A stretch of DNA of 18,888 bases, taken from assembly GCA_905215015.1 (NCBI GenBank), contig CAJMOS010000056.1:1-18888 (forward strand), read 5' to 3'. This stretch comes from an uncultured bacterium. GTDB lineage: Bacteria; Spirochaetota; Spirochaetia; Sphaerochaetales; Sphaerochaetaceae. Below are positions 13,509 through 18,888 of this stretch, piece after piece. The stretch's first letter is position 1; every line of letters begins with the position of its first letter. A model generated the notes under the pieces. It was not told the origin of the DNA. It ran no database searches and saw nothing but the letters and a program-made list of their open reading frames with translations. A program made the position numbers and the translations under genes.

Positions 13509-15041
13509 ATGGAAAAGATTCTTGAGATGCATGGGATCACCAAACGGTTTCCAGGCGTTGTGGCGAATGAGAATGTCGATCTTGTGCTTTACAAGGGGGA
13601 AGTCCATGCGCTCTTGGGAGAGAACGGAGCAGGGAAAAGCACGTTGATGAACATCCTCACGGGGATGTATTTCCCCAATGCCGGACAGATACTCTACAAG
13701 GGTTCTCCGGTGGAGATTGACAGCCCCGAAAAGGCAGTGAAGCTCGGAATCGGCATGGTCCATCAGCATTTCAAGCTGGTCGACACCCTGACTGTTGCCG
13801 AGAACATCGCGCTGTATTCCCATGCTGAGGGCAGGTTCATCAACTACCGGAAGATGATGGAGAATGCGGAAAAACTCTCCTCTGCTTTTCATCTTGCCAT
13901 CGATCCGGCAAGAACGGTGGGGGAGCTCTCCATCGGCGAGCAGCAGAGGGTGGAGATCCTCAAGATTCTCTCTACCGGTGCTGAAGTCCTGATACTTGAT
14001 GAGCCGACGGCGGTCCTTACTCCGAAGGAATCCGAAATCCTTTTCACCTCGTTGAGGCAAATGGCGGATCAAGGGAAAGCCGTGCTGGTGATCACCCACA
14101 AACTGGGAGAAGTGATTGGGTTCGCTGACAGAGCCACGATACTTCAAAACGGCAAGAGCGTCGGAACTATGCTCATCAAGGATACGAATGCAGAGGATAT
14201 CACCCACATGATGGTAGGCCACCATGTGGAGGGTATCTCAAACGACAGGAAACACCAAATCGGGAAACCTGTCTTGGAGTTGAAAGAAGTCTGCTCTGTG
14301 GATGACAGGAATGTCGCGATGTTGAAGGATGTTTCTTTCGTTCTCCACCAAGGAGAGATACTGGGTATCGCTGGTGTGGCGGGAAACGGACAACGAGAGC
14401 TGTGCGAAGTGATTGCGGGACTCAGAAGTATCACATCCGGGAACATGATGGTCAAAGGCAAGGAATGTGGAAGATGGGATGCGAAGGCTGCGGTCAATCG
14501 AGGTGTCTCCTATATTCCTGACGACCGGATAGGAATCGGGCTGGCTGGCCATTTGAACGCGATGGACAACCTTGTCATGAAGGATTTCACCTCACCCCGT
14601 AACAGTCGGTTTGGCATATTGAGGAAAAAAGAAGTCAGGACAAGATGCCAGGAGATTGTGGAGAAATACGATATCCGGTGTGCGGGTTTGGATTATCCTG
14701 TTTCTTTCATGTCTGGCGGCAACATCCAGAAACTATTGATTGCCAGAGAGGTGGACCTGGGCCCTGACATCATCATCGCTTCCTATCCGACCCATGGTCT
14801 TGATATCGGTGCCACCGAGAGTGTGCATCGCATCCTCCTTGGGGAGGGAAGAAAGGGGAAAGCGGTTCTCTTCATCTCGGAAGATTTGGATGAGCTGTTT
14901 GAGATTTCCGACCGTATCGCTGTCATGTGTTCGGGACGATTGAAAGGTAGTGTCGACATTGCTGATGCGAGTATCCGGAAAATTGGGTCTATGATGCTTG
15001 ACGGAATGGGGGAGGAGCATGCGATACAGTATACGATTTGA
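13509..15041 (+). CDS. BMP/nucleoside-type ABC importer, double ATP-binding protein
   Basis: The protein is 510 aa with two fused nucleotide-binding domains, as in YufO/NupO and RbsA-like importers. NBD1 is complete: GENGAGKST (37-45), Q-loop MVHQHFKLVDTLTVAEN (83-99, a hallmark of the BMP/YufO branch), LSIGEQQR (140-147), ILDEPTAVLTP (162-172) and the switch region ITHKLGE (195-201). NBD2 is degenerate: GVAGNGQRE (289-297) replaces Walker A and lacks the GKS/T. SGGNIQK (402-408) is retained. The Walker B stretch reads IIIASYPTHGLD (421-432), without the catalytic glutamate. One active and one degenerate site is usual in this family. The gene overlaps the first permease by 23 bp. Confidence 0.93.
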   Translation: MEKILEMHGITKRFPGVVANENVDLVLYKGEVHALLGENGAGKSTLMNILTGMYFPNAGQILYKGSPVEIDSPEKAVKLGIGMVHQHFKLVDTLTVAENIALYSHAEGRFINYRKMMENAEKLSSAFHLAIDPARTVGELSIGEQQRVEILKILSTGAEVLILDEPTAVLTPKESEILFTSLRQMADQGKAVLVITHKLGEVIGFADRATILQNGKSVGTMLIKDTNAEDITHMMVGHHVEGISNDRKHQIGKPVLELKEVCSVDDRNVAMLKDVSFVLHQGEILGIAGVAGNGQRELCEVIAGLRSITSGNMMVKGKECGRWDAKAAVNRGVSYIPDDRIGIGLAGHLNAMDNLVMKDFTSPRNSRFGILRKKEVRTRCQEIVEKYDIRCAGLDYPVSFMSGGNIQKLLIAREVDLGPDIIIASYPTHGLDIGATESVHRILLGEGRKGKAVLFISEDLDELFEISDRIAVMCSGRLKGSVDIADASIRKIGSMMLDGMGEEHAIQYTI

Positions 15042-16089
15042 CAAAAGGGAGCATGTGTCATGGCATGTGAGGGTGCTTGATCCCATCTTGTGCGTGGCTC
15101 TTGCGTTGCTTTTCTGTTCCATCATCATTTCCCTTGAAGGTCATGACCCTCTGGTCGTCTACAGAAGAATGTTCAAGAATGCCTTCGGATCCCCATTCAA
15201 CCTTTGGGAAAGCATGCTTCAGGCGATTCCTTTGATGTTCTGCAGTCTGGGGGTGTCGGTTGCTTTCAAGATTTCCATCAGCAACATCGGGGCGGAAGGA
15301 CAAGCCTCGATGGGCGCCTTCGCAGCCACCGCAATCGCGCTTTATTGCAAAAGCATTCCTGCGCATCTCGTGCTCCCCGCGATGGTGGCATGCGGATTCC
15401 TTGCCGGAGCCTTGTGGGCGGTTTTGACGGTCATTCCTAAAATCACCCTCGATGTGAATGAGACAATCGTGACGCTCATGAGCAACTACATTGCACTTTT
15501 GTTCATAGATTACTGGTGTTACGGCCCTTGGAGGGATCGGACGGGAAACAACTATCCTTACTCCGCCGTATTTCCGGAGTATGCGCAGTTCCCACGCTTT
15601 GGCTCCTCCAGGCTCAATACCTCCTTGCTGGTTGCCTTGGCCATCGTGCTCTTCCTGTTCTTTTTCTACCGATACACGACAGAAGGCTATAAGATGAAGG
15701 TGATCGGAGACAACCAGAAGGCCGCAAGGTATGCCGGTATTGATGTCAAACGAAGCATCATCACCGCCATGGTGGTTTCGGGAGGAATCGCAGGCCTTGC
15801 CGGAGTCGCTCAGACGGGAGGAGTCTCCCTTCGCCTTGAACCGAATATCGCCAATGGTGCGGGGTATACCGCCATTGTCATCGCATACATGTCACACCTC
15901 AATCCGTTTGCCATCGTCATCGTCTCCATTCTGTTCGGAGGCTTGGTGCAAGGTGGTTTGAGCCTACAGATCATCGGCATATCGAGCAAGATCGTCACGA
16001 TGTTCCAGGGAGTGATACTGTTGTTCGTCCTTTCGGGAGAAATCTTCGTAAACCATACCCTGGTCGTGATGAAGAAGGGAGGGAGGTGA
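15019..16089 (+). CDS. BMP/nucleoside-type ABC importer permease 1 (YufP-like)
   Basis: The protein is 356 aa from the ATG at 15019. It is very hydrophobic with many membrane helices and belongs to the BPD_transp_2 permease family. Family features are ISNIGAEGQASMGAFAA, LDVNETIVTLMSNYIA, the coupling-helix-like loop GYKMKVIGDNQKAARYAGID and the late GGLVQGGLSLQ. Together with the following shorter permease it matches the YufP/YufQ pair that forms the membrane channel. The start is uncertain: the GGAGGAG run at 15011-15017 is very close to the ATG. A GTG at 15055 (AAGGGAG at 15045-15051) and a TTG at 14998 are alternatives. The gene overlaps the ATPase gene and ends 3 nt before the second permease. 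Confidence 0.9.
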   Translation: MRYSIRFDKREHVSWHVRVLDPILCVALALLFCSIIISLEGHDPLVVYRRMFKNAFGSPFNLWESMLQAIPLMFCSLGVSVAFKISISNIGAEGQASMGAFAATAIALYCKSIPAHLVLPAMVACGFLAGALWAVLTVIPKITLDVNETIVTLMSNYIALLFIDYWCYGPWRDRTGNNYPYSAVFPEYAQFPRFGSSRLNTSLLVALAIVLFLFFFYRYTTEGYKMKVIGDNQKAARYAGIDVKRSIITAMVVSGGIAGLAGVAQTGGVSLRLEPNIANGAGYTAIVIAYMSHLNPFAIVIVSILFGGLVQGGLSLQIIGISSKIVTMFQGVILLFVLSGEIFVNHTLVVMKKGGR

Positions 16090-16092
16090 GAC

Positions 16093-17019
16093 ATGGAAAA
16101 GTTCGGATATATCCTCGCTTCCTCCCTTTCCGCATCGGCTGCGGTCATGTATGCGACCCTTGGTGAGCTGCTGTCGCAAAAAGCCGGTACGTTGGATCTC
16201 GGGCTTGAAGGGGTGATGCTGGTTGGAGCCATGACAGGATTCATCGTCACCTACAACACAGGGTCGGTCGCCCTCGCGATCATGATAACTTTGCTTGTGG
16301 GTGCCGCTTTGGGTCTGCTGTTTTCGTTCATCACCGTGACGCTGAGGGCGAATCAGGTTGTCTCTGGTCTTGCGCTTGTTTCTTTTGGAACCGGCATAAG
16401 CGGATATCTGGGTAAGAGCTATATGAGCAAGACCCTGACTGTGAAGTGCACGAAAATCGCCATACCCTTTCTATCCGGCATACCCGTGATCGGTGATTTC
16501 CTGTTCAATCAGGACATCCTTGTCTACGGGCTGTATCTGCTTGTTCCCCTTATGTATTGCTTCCTCTATCACACGGGACAAGGGCTCAAGGTGAGGGCGA
16601 TAGGCGACAATCCCGCGGCGATAGATGCCTGCGGCGTGAATGTGTTCAGAGCCAGGTATGTCTGTACGATGATCGGCACTGCCATCGTCGCACTCGGAGG
16701 TGCCTATCTCACGATGGCCCATACGACGACCTATACGGACAACGCAACCGCTGGCGAAGGGTGGATTGCATCCGCACTTGTCATTTTCTCCTTCTGGAAC
16801 CCACTCCTTGCGGCTTTTGGCTCCCTCTTTTTTGGAATCATTTCAATCGTGGCGCTGCGCCTCCAACTTTCCCAAGTGCCTGTTTCCTCTTTCTTCATCA
16901 GCATGCTGCCCTACCTATGCACGATTCTCGTCCTTGTGGTTTCCGCCTCGGGCAGTGGTAGAAGGCTGGGGCATGCTCCCAAAAGCCTTGGTGTCTGTTA
17001 CGACAGGGAGCTTAGATGA
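16093..17019 (+). CDS. BMP/nucleoside-type ABC importer permease 2 (YufQ-like)
   Basis: The protein is 308 aa, the usual length for the shorter permease of this pair, with about eight or more hydrophobic segments. Family features are MYATLGELLSQKAGTLDLGLEGVML near the N-terminus (split as MYATLGELLSQK and LDLGLEGVML), LRANQVVSGLAL and the cytoplasmic loop GLKVRAIGDNPAAIDACGVN that contacts the ATPase. GGAGG (16082-16086) next to the previous stop is ideally spaced. It would pair with permease 1 to form the translocation path. The C-terminus carries about 20 polar residues after the last helix. Confidence 0.92.
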   Translation: MEKFGYILASSLSASAAVMYATLGELLSQKAGTLDLGLEGVMLVGAMTGFIVTYNTGSVALAIMITLLVGAALGLLFSFITVTLRANQVVSGLALVSFGTGISGYLGKSYMSKTLTVKCTKIAIPFLSGIPVIGDFLFNQDILVYGLYLLVPLMYCFLYHTGQGLKVRAIGDNPAAIDACGVNVFRARYVCTMIGTAIVALGGAYLTMAHTTTYTDNATAGEGWIASALVIFSFWNPLLAAFGSLFFGIISIVALRLQLSQVPVSSFFISMLPYLCTILVLVVSASGSGRRLGHAPKSLGVCYDRELR

Positions 17020-17050
17020 AATCTCATAATCCTATAGGAGGGATAAGGGA

Positions 17051-18157
17051 ATGAAAAAAGCAATCGCGTTCGTCCTTGCGTCGCTCATGACGTTGTGCTT
17101 GTTTGCAAACGGAGCCAAGGAAACTTCTGCGTCTCCCCAGCAAGGCGTGGACATCTCGACAATCAAGATTGGGGCTTTTTCCAACGGGCCGCTTCTTGAT
17201 GGTGGCTACACAGAAGCCTTCTACAATGGCATGCAGGCCGTGATGAAGAAGTATGGAATCAAGGATGACCAGGTGATCATCGTTGAGAACATTTATGACG
17301 GCACGCCAGCTGTACAGAACATCATCCAGCAGCTTGTCAACGAGGGTTGCAACATCATTATCGGACACTCCAACGGATACAATGAGGATCTCGATGTGTA
17401 TGCGGCAAAGTATCCTGACATCCGCTTCTATTGCTATGAAGGCACCTCGTCCCCTCGGGTCAACTGCTATTCCATCCACAACCATCAGGCGATCTATCTG
17501 CTTGGCTACCTCTGCGCTTTGATGTCGAAAGGCGATGAGCTTGGATTCATCGCTCCGATGCAGAACGCCCACATCATCCGTTCGATTGACGCATTCGCGC
17601 TTGGCGCCAAGGCTGCCAATCCTGATGCGAAAGTCAAAGTGATGTGGGTCAACAGCTGGTGGAATGCGAACACCGACAAGCTGTGCGCGGAAACATTGAT
17701 AAGCGAAGGCGTGACCGCCATGGCGTATTATGGGTCGACTTCCGCCGCCCTCCAGGCGTGTGAGGAAAACGGCGTGTACTGCACCGGATTCCATATCGAC
17801 ATGCATGACTATGCCCCCAATGCCTGCATGTCATCCTTCTGCTGGAACTGGGAACCGATTCTTACAAAAATCGTCGAACGCTATCTGAACGGGGACAAAT
17901 CCATGGATATGCTGCTCGGAACCATCGCGGACGGTTCGGCATATATTGCTCCCATGAGTTCCTTCGTGCCTGAGGATGTGCAGGCGAAGGTGAATGCCAT
18001 GCAGCAAAAGATCGCGTCGGGCGAGGTGGATGTGTTCGCCGGGCCAATCTATGACAATAAGGGAAACCTTCAAATCGCGGAAGGCAAGACTCTGGAGGAG
18101 AAGGACCTGTTCTCCGTCTTCTACCTTGTCGACAACGTAATCGGGAATCTGGACTGA
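17051..18157 (+). CDS. BMP-family substrate-binding protein of the ABC importer
   Basis: The protein is 368 aa. The N-terminus MKKAIAFVLASLMTLCLFA is a secretion signal. Cys16 could be lipidated, but the preceding MTL is a poor lipobox, so cleavage near FA|NGAKE is the alternative. The mature part has the BMP (PnrA/Med) fold pattern: GPLLDGGYTEAFYNGM, GHSNGYNEDLDVYAAKYPDIRF, LLGYLCALMSKGDELGFIAP and YYGSTSAALQACEENGVYCTG. The first loop has DGGY rather than the DKSFN of PnrA-type purine-nucleoside receptors, so the ligand may be a nucleobase, nucleoside or other compound. AGGAGGG (17036-17042) is a strong ribosome site, fitting the excess of binding protein over permease that such systems need. 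It is last in the operon, 31 bp after permease 2. Confidence 0.92.
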   Translation: MKKAIAFVLASLMTLCLFANGAKETSASPQQGVDISTIKIGAFSNGPLLDGGYTEAFYNGMQAVMKKYGIKDDQVIIVENIYDGTPAVQNIIQQLVNEGCNIIIGHSNGYNEDLDVYAAKYPDIRFYCYEGTSSPRVNCYSIHNHQAIYLLGYLCALMSKGDELGFIAPMQNAHIIRSIDAFALGAKAANPDAKVKVMWVNSWWNANTDKLCAETLISEGVTAMAYYGSTSAALQACEENGVYCTGFHIDMHDYAPNACMSSFCWNWEPILTKIVERYLNGDKSMDMLLGTIADGSAYIAPMSSFVPEDVQAKVNAMQQKIASGEVDVFAGPIYDNKGNLQIAEGKTLEEKDLFSVFYLVDNVIGNLD

Positions 18158-18184
18158 GAAGGATAGCCTTTGCTGTCAAGAAGA

Positions 18185-18222
18185 GCAACGTGCCTCATGG
18201 TGGCGTGCCTGGGGCGCGTTGC
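18185..18222. terminator. Weak hairpin between the convergent importer operon and purD
   Basis: GCAACGTGCC (18185-18194) pairs with GGCGCGTTGC (18213-18222), with one G-U pair and an 18-nt loop. No T-run follows on either strand, so termination here is doubtful. The remaining spacer 18158-18386 holds an 11-bp palindrome CGTTCGGAACG (18330-18340) and no gene that I can support. Confidence 0.3.
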
Positions 18223-18386
18223 CTTGTGTCCGGTAGGGCTTTCGCGGGATCAATCAATTACATGGCGAAGATATGAGGTGTCGCGAATCGGGAAGCAGGA
18301 CTGCGACCCGTCCACATGAGTATCGGGAGCGTTCGGAACGGTTCTCAAGGCGGGACATCTGTGATGCCCCGGTGATTGGTGGTTGT

Positions 18387-18888
18387 TCAGTTCTCCAGAA
18401 ATCGCTCTCCGATGTCCTGGCGGTACCAGGATCCCTCAAAGTGGATCTTGTTGATCTTCGCATAGGCGTTCTTGTTGGCCATGTTGATGTTCTCGCCCTT
18501 GCCGACGATGGTCACCGGTCTGCCGCCGACGGTAATCGGCTGCCCGTCATGTCTCTCGACTGCGCCGAAGAAGACCTGCGGCTCATCCTTGAAGGAGTTG
18601 AGCTGCATGTAGGCAGGAAGCGGATCGAGCACCTTGCCGATTTCGGGAGCTTGCGGGTAGCCCTTGCTGGCGATGACGATGGCGACGGTGCTTTGGGTCG
18701 AGACGCTCAGCTGGTAGCTTCCCAGGTTGTCGTGCTCCATCGCATACATGATGTCCAGAGCATCGCTCTTGATCAGCGGGATGATTGCCTGGGCGGAAGG
18801 GTCGTTGAAACGCACGTGATAGTCGACCAGGATCGGACCGTCCTTGGAAAGGATCACGCTGAACGTGAGTACTCCATGGTAGGTGAGC
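18387..18888 (-). CDS. purD: Phosphoribosylamine-glycine ligase, C-terminal part (partial)
   Basis: The frame reads out of the window at 18888 and stops at 18387-18389. The visible 167 codons begin in TYHGVLTFSVILSKDGPI, then VDYHVRFNDPSAQ, LIKSD, and later the C-terminal domain with VAIVIASKGYP, VFFGAVER and VGGRPVTIVGKGENI. This corresponds to the end of the ATP-grasp domain and the C-terminal domain of PurD, which makes glycinamide ribonucleotide in purine synthesis. Where the family normally reads ExN followed by RFGDPETQ, this copy reads DYH then RFNDPSAQ, so two usual metal ligands are changed. It may be a divergent but active PurD or a paralogue; the missing N-terminal half would help decide. 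Confidence 0.85.
   Translation of the reverse strand, partial: LTYHGVLTFSVILSKDGPILVDYHVRFNDPSAQAIIPLIKSDALDIMYAMEHDNLGSYQLSVSTQSTVAIVIASKGYPQAPEIGKVLDPLPAYMQLNSFKDEPQVFFGAVERHDGQPITVGGRPVTIVGKGENINMANKNAYAKINKIHFEGSWYRQDIGERFLEN

Overview
The window is a dense, GC-rich bacterial chromosome segment that looks like a spirochaete, most likely of the Sphaerochaeta/Treponema group. The evidence is a long TM-plus-coiled-coil protein with an acidic tail, a BMP-family periplasmic binding protein whose leader ends in FANGAKE, an enzyme I gene without a neighbouring HPr gene, and a GerM-like domain protein in a context with no sporulation genes. This placement is inference from protein style, not from a search. 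I see no phage, insertion sequence, CRISPR array, tRNA or rRNA.

Layout. Positions 1-98 hold the 3' end of an unrecognised gene that overlaps a tlyA-type rRNA methyltransferase (95-850) by ATGA. A small membrane-anchored GerMN-domain gene (830-1354, minus) converges on tlyA, and their coding ends overlap by 21 bp. Divergent from it is ptsI (1478-3190), followed by der (3249-4820), a HAD phosphatase (4810-5505) and a TTG-started coiled-coil membrane protein (5520-7247). These four are probably one transcription unit.

A 294-bp spacer with two promoter candidates precedes grpE (7542-8252), dnaK (8342-10288), dnaJ (10373-11524) and an RlmB/TrmH-type 23S rRNA methyltransferase (11539-12282). This chaperone unit ends at a strong intrinsic terminator (12301-12334). 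It appears to carry internal promoters before dnaK and dnaJ, and a hairpin sits at or near each predicted transcription start. No CIRCE element is visible.

After a 400-bp regulatory region come a metallo-beta-lactamase-fold hydrolase (12743-13501) and a complete BMP-type ABC importer: a double ATPase, two permeases and a binding protein (13509-18157). The regulatory region holds an AT-rich direct repeat, a near-consensus promoter, an immediate intrinsic terminator and then about 220 nt of foldable leader. The importer is probably for a nucleoside, nucleobase or related compound. The convergent 3' part of purD (18387 to beyond the window end) closes the segment.

Most protein calls are ordinary housekeeping. 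The parts that merit a second look are regulatory: a hairpin that would bury the der ribosome-binding site, an apparently leaderless ptsI mRNA, duplicated promoters in the chaperone operon, and the premature terminator plus structured leader ahead of the hydrolase/importer operon. At protein level, purD has DYH where the family usually has the metal-binding ExN motif. I did not find a clearly novel multi-gene defence or mobile system.
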